This document shows, piece by piece, positions 6,271-13,301 of a stretch of 13,502 nucleotides of DNA. This DNA is from CAVDRM01 sp963626285 (GTDB lineage Bacteria; Bacillota; Clostridia; Christensenellales; Aristaeellaceae). The DNA lies in NCBI GenBank assembly GCA_963626285.1, contig CAVFWQ010000061.1, positions 1-13,502 of the forward strand. The letters are read 5' to 3'. Each line of letters opens with the position of its first letter. Within the stretch, counting starts at the first letter, position 1. The notes beneath the pieces are model-generated. The model searched no databases, had not been told where the DNA came from, and saw only the letters and a program-made list of their open reading frames with translations. The translations under genes and the position numbers were made by a program.

Positions 6271-7460
6271 TGAAGACCAAACGAGTGCTGATATTCCTGT
6301 TTGTCCTTTTCTTTGCCCTGCCCGCGCAGGCGGCGACGCAGGAGGAGATGGAGCAGGCCGTTTTGAACGAGCTGAGTGCCCGCCATATCATCGGCGGGGC
6401 GGTGGTCATCTCCGTGAACGGGAACACCTGCATGCAGCTCGGCTACGGCACGGACGGCGGCAAAACGCCCGTCACGACAGAGACGCTGTTTCGGGTCGCA
6501 TCCGTCACCAAGATGGTGAGCGCCGTCGGCCTCATGCGCCTGTATGACGAGGGATATTTTCTCCTGGACGAGGATTTGAACGGCCTTTTGCCCTTTCCCG
6601 TCCGAAACCCGCGCTTCGAGGACGAAAAAATCACGCCGCGCCAGATCTTGAGCCACACCTCGGGCCTTGCCTCCAACAGCTATTACGCCATTGACTGGGC
6701 GAACCTGCCCCGCAGCACGCGCTATTTTTCGTCCGCCGCGCCGGGCACCCAATACGAGTATTCCAACACGAACGGCGGGCTGTTCGGCTGCCTCATCGAG
6801 GCGCTGACGGGCGAAGGCGTGAACGACTACATGACCCGCACCGTCTTTGACCCGCTGCAAATCACCGCCGCCTACGACATTCTTTCCCTGCCGGAGGACG
6901 CTCAGATCTCCCCGACCTACGGCAAGGACCGCACGGTGGCGCGGAGCTTAAAGGACTACCGGCGGGACGCGAAGCAGTACACGGCGGGCGCAGACCCCGA
7001 AAATCATCTGGCGCTCACGGTGGGCAAGCTCTTTATCAGCGCCGAGGGGCTGAACAGGCTGCTTGTCATGCTGCTTCAGGACGGCTATCTGGACGGCGCG
7101 CGCATCTTAGGATCGGAAACGGTGGCGCTCATGGAGGCAGAGCAGCATTTGGCGGAGCATTCGTCCGTCACGGCCGAAAGCCCCTACGGGCTGTCCCTCA
7201 AGCGCAGCGAGGGCATGCCGGGCGGCATTTGGTACGGGCATCAGGGCATGATCTTCGGCTTCTCCGCCAATGCCTTTTATCAGCCGGACACCGGTCTGTG
7301 CGTGACCGTCCTGTTGAACGGCTACGCCGCGGTCCAGGAGGACGGCCTGGTCACGCCCGCCCGCAGCATCATGACCATGGCCTCCGAATGGGTGCTGGAC
7401 GGCTCACTGCACCCTGTCTTTGATTCGGCGGATTTCGCGGTGACGGAGGGCGGGCAATGA
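6267..7460 (+). CDS. Secreted serine hydrolase, class C beta-lactamase / PBP-like (paralogue 1)
   Basis: This 397-aa protein belongs to the beta-lactamase/D-alanyl-D-alanine carboxypeptidase/esterase superfamily (Pfam Beta-lactamase type). An N-terminal signal peptide (about 1-22, ending AQA) predicts export. The three active-site motifs are all present: S79-V-T-K82 (nucleophile and base), Y165-S-N167, and H325-Q-G327 in place of KTG. HTSG at 130-133 is also family-typical. Members hydrolyse peptidoglycan peptides, esters or beta-lactams, and sequence alone does not say which. The start overlaps the uvrB stop (ATG 6267, TGA 6268-6270), with a second ATG at 6270 equally possible, so expression probably depends on uvrB translation. 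It is clearly paralogous to the hydrolase at 10331-11491, sharing motifs, LPFPV, LSHTSG and the APGTQY-YSN-NGGL block. Its neighbour downstream is murC. Confidence 0.92.
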   Translation: MMKTKRVLIFLFVLFFALPAQAATQEEMEQAVLNELSARHIIGGAVVISVNGNTCMQLGYGTDGGKTPVTTETLFRVASVTKMVSAVGLMRLYDEGYFLLDEDLNGLLPFPVRNPRFEDEKITPRQILSHTSGLASNSYYAIDWANLPRSTRYFSSAAPGTQYEYSNTNGGLFGCLIEALTGEGVNDYMTRTVFDPLQITAAYDILSLPEDAQISPTYGKDRTVARSLKDYRRDAKQYTAGADPENHLALTVGKLFISAEGLNRLLVMLLQDGYLDGARILGSETVALMEAEQHLAEHSSVTAESPYGLSLKRSEGMPGGIWYGHQGMIFGFSANAFYQPDTGLCVTVLLNGYAAVQEDGLVTPARSIMTMASEWVLDGSLHPVFDSADFAVTEGGQ

Positions 7461-7500
7461 GGGCTGTATCGACGAAAGCGAAGAAACAGTCCGCGCAACG

Positions 7501-7530
7501 TTGATTTTTCCCCCGTTTTCGGCGTATAAT
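7501..7530 (+). promoter_or_regulatory. Promoter of murC
   Basis: TTGATT (7501-7506, 4 of 6 to TTGACA) and a perfect TATAAT (7525-7530) are 18 bases apart. Transcription would begin near 7537, about 26 bases before the murC ATG. It suggests murC is transcribed independently of the upstream uvrB-hydrolase pair. Confidence 0.8.
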
Positions 7531-7562
7531 AGGGGACGGAAAACGCTTTAACGAGGTGGCGT

Positions 7563-8954
7563 ATGACAGACATCAGGGATTATTTCGGCAAGCGCGTGCA
7601 TATGCTCGGCATCGGCGGCTCAAGCATGTCGGGGCTGGCGGAGCTGCTCCATCGGGAGGGCTGCATCGTGACCGGCTCGGACAATGCCTGCTCCCATGCG
7701 GTGGAGCGGCTGCGCGCCATGGGCATTCAAATATGCATCGGGCACAAGGCCGAAAACGTGCGCGGCGCGGCGCTCGTCGTCTTTTCCGCCGCCATCCTCC
7801 CCGACAATCCGGAGCGCGTGGAGGCGGAGCGGCTCGGCATCCCGCAGATGGAACGCTCGGTGCTGCTGGGGCAGCTCATGCGGGGACACCGGCACGCCGT
7901 CTGCGTCTGCGGCGCGCACGGCAAGACGACCGTCTCGTCCATGATTGCGCAAATCTGCATGGACGCCGGGCTTGACCCGACCGTTCATATCGGCGGGCGG
8001 CTGGACGCCATCGGCGGCGGCACGCGCATCGGCGGCAAGGATCTGTTTGTCGCGGAGGCGTGCGAATTTCACGGCAGCTTCCTTGAAATGCACCCGACCG
8101 TCGCCGTCGTATTGAACATTGACGCGGACCATCTGGATTATTACCAAGACATTGACGACATCGAGCATGCCTTCGGGCGCTTTCTTTCGCTCCTGCCCGC
8201 GTTCGGCACGGCCATCGGCTGGGGCGAGGACGCCCGCGCCATGCGGCTGCTGGCGCGGTGCGGCCGCCGCGCCGTGACCTTCGGCTGGTCGTACAACAAC
8301 GACTACTACCCCGAAAACCTCTCCTACTCGGACTTTGGCTGCCCGCGCTTTGATGTGATGCACGGGGGGCAAAAGGCGGCGCATATCGAGCTGCGCGTGG
8401 CGGGAACCTTCTCCGTGCTGAATGCCCTGGCCGCGTTCGCCACATCCGCTGAGGCGGGCGCGTCCCCCGCGGGCATCGCCAGGAGCCTCTCCGAGTTCAG
8501 GGGAGCGCATCGGCGCTTTGAATTGACGGGCGTCATTGACGGCGTTCGGATGTATCACGATTACGGGCATAACCCCGCCGAGATGCGCGCCGCGCTCTCC
8601 GTAGCGAAGCTGCAAAAGGCCGGCCGGGTGTTCGCGGTGATGCAGCCGCACACCTATTCCCGCGTCAAAAAGCTCTTTGACGACTATCTGACCTGCACCG
8701 GGGACGCGGACTTTACCCTTGTCACGGACATTTACGCCGCCCGCGAAAAGGACCCCGGCGACATCAATACGCCCATGCTCATCGAGGGGATGCGCGCCCA
8801 CGGCATCAAAGCCGTTCACACCCCGACCTTTGACGATACAGAGCGCTATCTCCGCGCCCACTGGCAGGCCGGCGACCTTGTCCTGACCATGGGCTGCGGC
8901 AACATCAACCTGCTCAACGAGCAGATGCAGGCGCACGGGGATACGAAAAAGTAA
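7563..8954 (+). CDS. murC: UDP-N-acetylmuramate--L-alanine ligase
   Basis: MurC is the cytoplasmic ATP-dependent ligase that adds L-alanine to UDP-MurNAc, the first amino acid of the peptidoglycan stem. The 463-aa protein shows the N-terminal nucleotide-binding GIGGSSMSGLAELL (16-29), the ATP P-loop GAHGKTT (117-123), EACEFHGSF (165-173), NIDADHLDYY (185-194), RRFE (317-320), DYGHNP (333-338) and QPHTYSR (361-367). These separate MurC from MurD, E and F. DYGHNP in place of the more common DYAHHP, and GCGNIN near 444-449 in place of GAGDI, are small deviations in otherwise conserved motifs. The start has GAGGTGG at 7553-7559. The usual division-and-cell-wall (dcw) partners murG, murB and ftsQ are not adjacent, so this murC stands apart, flanked by exported hydrolases. 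Confidence 0.97.
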   Translation: MTDIRDYFGKRVHMLGIGGSSMSGLAELLHREGCIVTGSDNACSHAVERLRAMGIQICIGHKAENVRGAALVVFSAAILPDNPERVEAERLGIPQMERSVLLGQLMRGHRHAVCVCGAHGKTTVSSMIAQICMDAGLDPTVHIGGRLDAIGGGTRIGGKDLFVAEACEFHGSFLEMHPTVAVVLNIDADHLDYYQDIDDIEHAFGRFLSLLPAFGTAIGWGEDARAMRLLARCGRRAVTFGWSYNNDYYPENLSYSDFGCPRFDVMHGGQKAAHIELRVAGTFSVLNALAAFATSAEAGASPAGIARSLSEFRGAHRRFELTGVIDGVRMYHDYGHNPAEMRAALSVAKLQKAGRVFAVMQPHTYSRVKKLFDDYLTCTGDADFTLVTDIYAAREKDPGDINTPMLIEGMRAHGIKAVHTPTFDDTERYLRAHWQAGDLVLTMGCGNINLLNEQMQAHGDTKK

Positions 8955-8980
8955 CGGAAAACGCGCTTTTTGCGGGATAA

Positions 8981-9011
8981 GGCTTTTTTAAAATCCCCCG
9001 CCCGAAAAGCC
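8981..9011. repeat. Inverted repeat in the murC-tgt intergenic region
   Basis: GGCTTTT (8981-8987) pairs with AAAAGCC (9005-9011) over a 17-base loop. A competing stem, GCGGG (8972-8976) with CCCGC (8997-9001), overlaps it. No U tract follows on the plus strand. It may help end the murC transcript, but it is not a textbook terminator. The rest of the 200-base gap to tgt shows no secure promoter and no recognisable preQ1 riboswitch. Confidence 0.4.
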
Positions 9012-9154
9012 GCTCACAGTACCGTTGCCCGCATCGAAGATGTTCTTTTTTATGCGCGGATCAAAGAAAAACGTCTGCCTGTCCATCTAATAAGCGACTG
9101 GGCACAGCGCCGCGCCGTTTCACCATTCTGCCATCACTCAAACCGGAGGTTTTC

Positions 9155-10282
9155 ATGTCCCAGCCGTTCCGCTTCGAACTTCTCCACATCTGCGCCCAGT
9201 CCGGTGCGCGTCTCGGCGTTCTGCACACGCCGCACGGCGACATTCCCACGCCCATTTACATGCCCGTCGGCACGCAGGCGACGGTCAAGGCCATGACCCC
9301 GCGTGAATTGGACGAGGTCGGCGCGAAAATCATCCTCTCCAACACCTATCACCTGCACCTGCGTCCCGGTGAAGCCTTAGTCAAAAAGGCCGGCGGCCTG
9401 CATGCCTTCATGCACTGGGACAAGCCCGTTCTGACGGACAGCGGTGGCTTTCAGGTGTTTTCTCTGGCGGGGCTTCGCAAGATCACCGAGGAGGGCGTGG
9501 AATTCCGCAGCCATCTGGACGGCGGCAAACGCTTCATCTCCCCCGAAAGATCCATGGAGATTCAGGAAGCGCTCGGCGCGGACATTGCGATGGCGTTTGA
9601 CGTCTGCTCACCCTATCCCTGCGACCACGCGACCGCGAAGGTGAACATGGAGCGCACGCACCGCTGGGCGGCGCGGTGCAAAAAGTACCACACGCAGGAG
9701 GATCAGGCGCTGTTCGGCATCGTGCAGGGCGCGTTCTGTGATGACCTGCGCATTGAGTCCGCAAAGGCCCTGGCCGACATGGATTTTATCGGCTACGGCA
9801 TCGGCGGGCTCTCCGTCGGCGAGCCAAAGCCGATGATGTACGACCTGATGGACAAATTCATGCCTTATATGCCCGCCGAAAAGCCGCGCTATCTGATGGG
9901 CGTGGGCACGCCGGACTGCCTGTTTGAAGGCGTTCTGCGCGGCGTTGACATGTTCGACTGCGTGTTGGCCACGCGCATTGCCCGCAACGGCACGGTGCTG
10001 ACCAAGAACGGCCGTCTGGTCATCCGCAACGCGACCTATGCCGAGGACTTTTCGCCCCTGGAGGAGGGCTGCGACTGCTACGCCTGCCGGAACTTCTCCC
10101 GCGCCTACATCCGCCACCTCTTCAAGGCGGGCGAGATCACCGGCGCGAGGCTTGCGTCCATTCATAATCTGCGCTACCTGCTCCGGCTCATGGAGGACAT
10201 TCGGGACGCCATCGCCCGCGACCGCTTCCTTGACCTTCGCCGCGAATTTTACGAAAAGTACGACATGAGCAGGAATTTCTGA
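9155..10282 (+). CDS. tgt: tRNA-guanine transglycosylase (queuosine pathway)
   Basis: Tgt exchanges guanine 34 in GUN-anticodon tRNAs for preQ1, which is later made into queuosine. The 375-aa product has DSGGFQ (95-100), GGLSVGEP (217-224), the nucleophile region VDMFDCVLATR (264-274) and the zinc site C306-x-C308-x2-C311 with H337. The spacing from C311 to H337 is as expected. Three positions differ from what I know of typical bacterial enzymes: FDVC at 148-151 where FDEC is usual, VQGA at 190-193 where VQGG is usual, and LATR where LPTR is usual. The LSVGE segment with Val and the Cys151 are bacterial, preQ1-type features. The start is set by GGAGG (9145-9149). queA and yajC, frequent partners, are absent here. 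The following serine hydrolase is 48 bases downstream, plausibly co-transcribed. Confidence 0.96.
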   Translation: MSQPFRFELLHICAQSGARLGVLHTPHGDIPTPIYMPVGTQATVKAMTPRELDEVGAKIILSNTYHLHLRPGEALVKKAGGLHAFMHWDKPVLTDSGGFQVFSLAGLRKITEEGVEFRSHLDGGKRFISPERSMEIQEALGADIAMAFDVCSPYPCDHATAKVNMERTHRWAARCKKYHTQEDQALFGIVQGAFCDDLRIESAKALADMDFIGYGIGGLSVGEPKPMMYDLMDKFMPYMPAEKPRYLMGVGTPDCLFEGVLRGVDMFDCVLATRIARNGTVLTKNGRLVIRNATYAEDFSPLEEGCDCYACRNFSRAYIRHLFKAGEITGARLASIHNLRYLLRLMEDIRDAIARDRFLDLRREFYEKYDMSRNF

Positions 10283-10330
10283 GGAAACGGCATATCGGGC
10301 GCAATATCCGTGCGAAAAAGGAGTCTCTTG

Positions 10331-11491
10331 ATGAAACGCTTGCTTTCTGTTCTTCTGGTGCTGTGTCTGCTTTCTCCGCTGTGTTTGGCCGAGGTCAGCA
10401 CGGAGGAAATGGACGCCTTTGCCGACCACGCTTTCAAGGCGCGGAAGGTGCAGGGCGGCGCCGTCATCATTTCCGAGGGCGACAGGGTGCTGTACTCCTA
10501 CGTCTACGGCTATCGGGACGCGAAGAAGACGCAGCCCGTCACCTTGGACACCTGCTTCCGCATTGCGTCCGTGACCAAGCTCGTCACCGCGATCGGCGTG
10601 ATGCAGCTGTACGAGCAGGGCTTGTTTTCCTTGGACGCGCCGGTTTCGGACATCCTGCCCTTTCCCGTTGTCCATCCCCAGTTCCCCGACATTCCCGTCA
10701 CGGCGCGGCAGGTGCTGAGCCACACATCGGGCTTTCGTTCGGTGCAGACCTATTTCCCGAACTGGGAAAAGCTGGCGGAATCCAAGACCAACGCATTTTT
10801 TCAGCCGAAGGCAGCGCCGGGCACGCAGTACATCTATTCCAACATGAACGGCGGGCTGCTCGGCGCGATGATAGAAGCCCTGAGCGGTCAGAGCGTGAAC
10901 GCCTACATGACGGAACACGTTTTTTCGCCGCTTCACATCAACGCCGCCTATTCCGTCACCCTCCTGAACGACAAAACCGACATTGCGGACAGGCTCAAAA
11001 AATCCGGCGCGCTGCGCCGCACGGCAGAGCAGGAAGCGGAAAAATACGCGGACTATGACGACACCTGCGACCCGCGTGCGCACACCGAGCGCACCGTCGG
11101 CGGCCTGTACATCAGCGCAAACGGCTTGGCTGCCCTGGCGCAGGCGCTGGCCTGCGGCGGAACGCTTCACGGCGTTTCCCTGTTAAGCGCCGATACCCTG
11201 TCTCTCATGGAGCGGGAGCAGAACACCGAAGGCTCGTCCGTCACCTGCAAAACGCCCTACGGCCTGGGGCTCACGCGCACGGAGGGCATGACGGGCGGCA
11301 CATGGTACGGCCATCAGGGGCGGATGGACGGCCTGTCCTCCAATCTTTACTATCAGAAGGAAACGGGGCTGTCCGTAGCCGTCATTGCAAACGGCTACAC
11401 CGCCTTCGCCATTGACGGCATCGTCTCTATTGCCCGTGTTTTCATGGAAAAAGCACAGGAGCTTCGCACAGCTTCGGAAGGGAATGATTGA
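10331..11491 (+). CDS. Secreted serine hydrolase, class C beta-lactamase / PBP-like (paralogue 2)
   Basis: This is a 386-aa exported member of the beta-lactamase/DD-peptidase superfamily. The signal peptide is MKRLLSVLLVLCLLSPLCLA, with likely cleavage after Ala20; Cys18 does not sit in a good lipobox. Motifs are S80-V-T-K83, Y169-S-N171 and H328-Q-G330, with HTSG at 131-134. A GTG-initiated extension (10310) is possible, but the ATG at 10331 has AAAAAGGAG at 10315-10323 and gives a clean signal peptide. It is a paralogue of the hydrolase at 6267-7460: the same order of motifs, similar length, and shared blocks such as LPFPV and APGTQY. It is placed 48 bases after tgt and one base before the polysaccharide deacetylase, so the last two are almost surely one transcript. 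Substrate unknown; a cell-wall peptide or ester is the natural guess. Confidence 0.92.
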   Translation: MKRLLSVLLVLCLLSPLCLAEVSTEEMDAFADHAFKARKVQGGAVIISEGDRVLYSYVYGYRDAKKTQPVTLDTCFRIASVTKLVTAIGVMQLYEQGLFSLDAPVSDILPFPVVHPQFPDIPVTARQVLSHTSGFRSVQTYFPNWEKLAESKTNAFFQPKAAPGTQYIYSNMNGGLLGAMIEALSGQSVNAYMTEHVFSPLHINAAYSVTLLNDKTDIADRLKKSGALRRTAEQEAEKYADYDDTCDPRAHTERTVGGLYISANGLAALAQALACGGTLHGVSLLSADTLSLMEREQNTEGSSVTCKTPYGLGLTRTEGMTGGTWYGHQGRMDGLSSNLYYQKETGLSVAVIANGYTAFAIDGIVSIARVFMEKAQELRTASEGND

Positions 11492-11492
11492 T

Positions 11493-12194
11493 ATGAAACG
11501 CTTTTTAAGCCTCCTGCTGGCGCTCATACTGCTGGTGCCTGCGGCAGCGCAGGCCGAGCGCAAGTGGTCGAAGTTTTACAACCACGGCAGCCGCGACGAG
11601 GCGCGGATCGCCATCACCATCGACGACTGGTGGCATCCCGAAATGCTGCCGGATTTCCTGGATGTGGCGAAGGAATACGGCGTGCATCTGACGCTCTATC
11701 CCTGCGGCTGCAACCTCCATGCCGAGGACAGGGAGCTGTGGCAGCGCGCCCTGGACGAGGGGCACGAAATCGGCAGCCACGGCTTTACGCACACGGATTT
11801 TTCCGTGCGCGGCAGCCTCATCATCCAGCGCGACTTGGAAAAATACCAGACCGCGATCGACGAAACGCTGGGGTATCATTACGAGTTCCTGACCGTGCGC
11901 GTCCCCTACGGCAAGGGGCGGGCGGGCGCCAACAGCAATTCGCTCAGACGCTCCCTGCATCAGGCCGGCTTTGACCATGTCATTTTCTGGGACGTGGACA
12001 ACACCAAGGACTTAAACAAAGCGCTCAAGAGCATCCAAAACGGCAGCATCGTCCTCATGCACGGCAACAACAACGACCTGAAATTCTTCCGCAAGCTCAT
12101 GGAGGCGCTCAAGGACAGGAATTACGAATACGTCACCGTCTCCGACCTCCTCGGCATCACGAGCCGCCTCATTCCGGAGGACGAGGAAACGTAA
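11493..12194 (+). CDS. Secreted polysaccharide deacetylase (NodB-like)
   Basis: This is a 233-aa exported carbohydrate esterase of the NodB/CE4 fold. The signal peptide is about residues 1-21 (ending AAAQA). Metal and catalytic motifs are TIDD (42-45, catalytic Asp44 and metal-binding Asp45), H96-GFT-H100 (metal ligands), RVPYG (136-140), DVDN (167-170) and LMH at 188-190. Such enzymes remove N-acetyl groups from peptidoglycan GlcNAc or MurNAc, or from other exported glycans. The motif-1 Gly of the usual TFDDG is Trp here (DDWW), so substrate preference could differ. The frame is open far upstream, but the ATG at 11493 lies one base after the preceding stop and begins the signal peptide. An in-frame ATG at 11484, overlapping the hydrolase end, is the alternative. 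GGAAGGGA at 11476-11483 serves as ribosome binding site for the ATG at 11493. It is coupled to the serine hydrolase, suggesting joint action on the cell wall. Confidence 0.9.
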   Translation: MKRFLSLLLALILLVPAAAQAERKWSKFYNHGSRDEARIAITIDDWWHPEMLPDFLDVAKEYGVHLTLYPCGCNLHAEDRELWQRALDEGHEIGSHGFTHTDFSVRGSLIIQRDLEKYQTAIDETLGYHYEFLTVRVPYGKGRAGANSNSLRRSLHQAGFDHVIFWDVDNTKDLNKALKSIQNGSIVLMHGNNNDLKFFRKLMEALKDRNYEYVTVSDLLGITSRLIPEDEET

Positions 12195-12246
12195 GGGAAC
12201 GGCCTGCATGACGAACGGGAAACCCTTCACTTTTTTGGAAAAACCC

Positions 12247-12275
12247 TTGCGCTTTTGACGGGGCTGTGATACAAT
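12247..12275 (+). promoter_or_regulatory. Promoter of rpsT, extended -10 type
   Basis: TACAAT (12270-12275, 5 of 6) is preceded by TGA, making an extended -10 element. A weak -35, TTGCGC (12247-12252), lies 17 bases upstream. Transcription would start near 12282, giving a leader of about 70 bases before rpsT. The better-looking TTGACG at 12255-12260 is only 9 bases from the -10 and cannot pair with it. Confidence 0.65.
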
Positions 12276-12354
12276 AGCGAATGCTGATTTGTGCGCAGCC
12301 GTATCCTGCGCCCGAATCGCGCTGATGAATCCATTTCGGGAGGTGAAAAAGAAA

Positions 12355-12618
12355 ATGCCGAACATTAAGTCTGCTATCAAGCGCGTGAAGGTTTCCAAGA
12401 AAAAGAACCTTCAGAATCGTATGGTCAAATCCGGCGTCAAAACCGCCGTTAAGAAGTATGAAGCCGCTTTAGCCGCCGAGCCTGCCACCGCCAATGTGCA
12501 GCTCAGCAGCGCCTCTTCCGCGCTGGACAAGGCTGTGTCCAAGGGCGTCATCCACAAGAATGCCGCGAACCGCAAGAAGGCTCGTATGGCCAAGGCGCTC
12601 GCCAAGGTCGCCAAGTAA
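12355..12618 (+). CDS. rpsT: 30S ribosomal protein S20
   Basis: S20 is a primary binding protein of the 5' domain of 16S rRNA and stabilises helix 44. The 87-aa product is full length and begins with the family-typical MPNIKSAIKRVKVSKKK. It is strongly basic and helical, and ends with HKNAANRKKARMAKAL. The frame is open to 12289, but the ATG at 12355 has a strong GGGAGGTG at 12338-12345, nine bases upstream, and gives the canonical N terminus. It is monocistronic or nearly so, with its own promoter and a terminator 24 bases after the stop. Codon choice (Lys AAG, Arg CGT/CGC) looks like that of a highly expressed gene. The leader could allow feedback control as known for S20 in E. coli, but I see no specific structure to support that. 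Confidence 0.97.
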   Translation: MPNIKSAIKRVKVSKKKNLQNRMVKSGVKTAVKKYEAALAAEPATANVQLSSASSALDKAVSKGVIHKNAANRKKARMAKALAKVAK

Positions 12619-12641
12619 TTGGCATTTTCATTCACCCTCTT

Positions 12642-12664
12642 CCCGCTGTAATGGCGGGTTTTTT
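12642..12664 (+). terminator. Rho-independent terminator of rpsT
   Basis: CCCGC (12642-12646) pairs with GCGGG (12654-12658) across a 7-base loop whose ends can add a T-G wobble, and six Ts (12659-12664) follow. The stem is short, so some read-through into the small downstream gene is likely. Confidence 0.75.
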
Positions 12665-12704
12665 CATACGGCGCAGCGGATGCAGGGAGGTTATCAAGCC
12701 CGTC

Positions 12705-12986
12705 ATGAGCATAGGATTTTTCCTTGTGGTTACTGTTATTTCTGCCATTGGCGTGGCTGTGGCTGTGGCTCTCGCCAGTCGTGACTTGCAAAAGCAGCTG
12801 AACAGCATCGAAAAGACCAGGCTCCTCACGACCAATATACGGAGCGAAAGCTCGTTCGGCAGGTACTCCGAGCGCATCGAGGCGACCTTCATGATTTATT
12901 ACAAGGACGGCACCCGCGAGGCCAAGACGGTCGACACGAGCGACAGAAAGACCTATGACGCCTACATGAGCAAATTGGAGCTGTGA
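12705..12986 (+). CDS. Small single-pass membrane protein of unknown function
   Basis: The frame encodes a 93-aa protein beginning MSIGFFLVV. Residues 3-24 form one hydrophobic, Gly- and Val-rich membrane segment, followed by a basic/polar linker (SRDLQKQLNSIEK, about 25-37) and a soluble tail with a beta-like segment around ATFMIYYKDGTREAKTV (60-76). No family is recognised. The tail resembles the small beta domains of Clostridial membrane-anchored proteins only in a general way. The ATG at 12705 is preceded by GGGAGG at 12685-12690, which is 14 bases away and further than ideal. The in-frame ATG at 12651 lies inside the rpsT terminator and is unlikely. No promoter is evident, so it may depend on read-through from rpsT. 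A terminator at 13214-13235 could end its transcript. Confidence 0.65.
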   Translation: MSIGFFLVVTVISAIGVAVAVALASRDLQKQLNSIEKTRLLTTNIRSESSFGRYSERIEATFMIYYKDGTREAKTVDTSDRKTYDAYMSKLEL

Positions 12987-13125
12987 CCAAGGCATCGCCC
13001 GAAAGCGCACGGCGGACGAAGGCATTGCCGCCGTCATGGCCGGATTTCCCTCGGCCAAAAGGCCGGCGGTGACGCGCCTGAGCTGCGTCAGGATAAAATC
13101 GGGCAAGCTCCCGAAACGCAGTCAA

Positions 13126-13168
13126 AAATCCGAATGCCCGCTTCACGAAGCAGAAGGCGTTCGGATTT
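13126..13168. repeat. 13-bp inverted repeat with inner dyad
   Basis: Bases 13126-13138 pair with 13156-13168 (one T-G wobble at 13135/13159). The 17-base loop contains a small CTTC/GAAG stem (13141-13150). On the minus strand the stem is followed by TTTTTGAC, so it could act as a back-up terminator for the tRNA transcript. On the plus strand a weaker T-rich stretch follows. Confidence 0.7.
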
Positions 13169-13213
13169 GTTTTCGGGTCACTCTGCCCACATGACCGAAA
13201 ATGGCGGAAATCC

Positions 13214-13235
13214 GAGGGGGATACCCCTCTTTTTT
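13214..13235 (+). terminator. Rho-independent terminator downstream of the small membrane gene
   Basis: GAGGGG (13214-13219) pairs with CCCCTC (13224-13229) over a GATA tetraloop, directly followed by six Ts (13230-13235). It is 228 bases after the last plus-strand stop and faces the tRNA unit. Confidence 0.8.
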
Positions 13236-13268
13236 GTTGAAAAGCCGCTTTTGAACGGCTGATAATAC

Positions 13269-13301
13269 AAAAAACGTCCGAAAGCATGACGTTTCCGGAC
13301 G
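13269..13301 (-). terminator. Rho-independent terminator of tRNA-Ala
   Basis: On the minus strand, CGTCCG (plus-strand 13296-13301) pairs with CGGACG (plus-strand 13275-13280), extended by AAA/TTT next to a one-base bulge, and is followed by TTTTTTG (A run at plus-strand 13269-13274). It begins five bases after the tRNA 3' end. Confidence 0.85.

Noticed and set aside
7620..8936. Minus-strand open frame of 438 codons opposite murC
   Set aside because: It is fully contained within murC on the other strand, with biased composition and no recognisable domain.
8955..9154. preQ1 riboswitch upstream of tgt
   Set aside because: I looked for the compact preQ1-I pattern (stem, A-rich tail pairing into the loop) and found no convincing match. 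The structures seen are a simple inverted repeat near murC.
9608..11170. Minus-strand open frame of 520 codons across tgt and the second serine hydrolase
   Set aside because: It is antisense to two well-supported genes, has a low-complexity His/Arg/Gly/Val-rich translation and no domain resemblance. Long antisense frames are expected in GC-rich coding DNA.
12255..12275. TTGACG paired with TACAAT as the rpsT promoter
   Set aside because: The spacing is only 9 bases, too short for sigma-A recognition. The extended -10 with a weak -35 at 12247 is more plausible.
12411..13106. Minus-strand open frame of 231 codons across rpsT, the small membrane gene and the following gap
   Set aside because: It is antisense to rpsT and to the small membrane frame and crosses the rpsT terminator. 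Its translation shows no domain.
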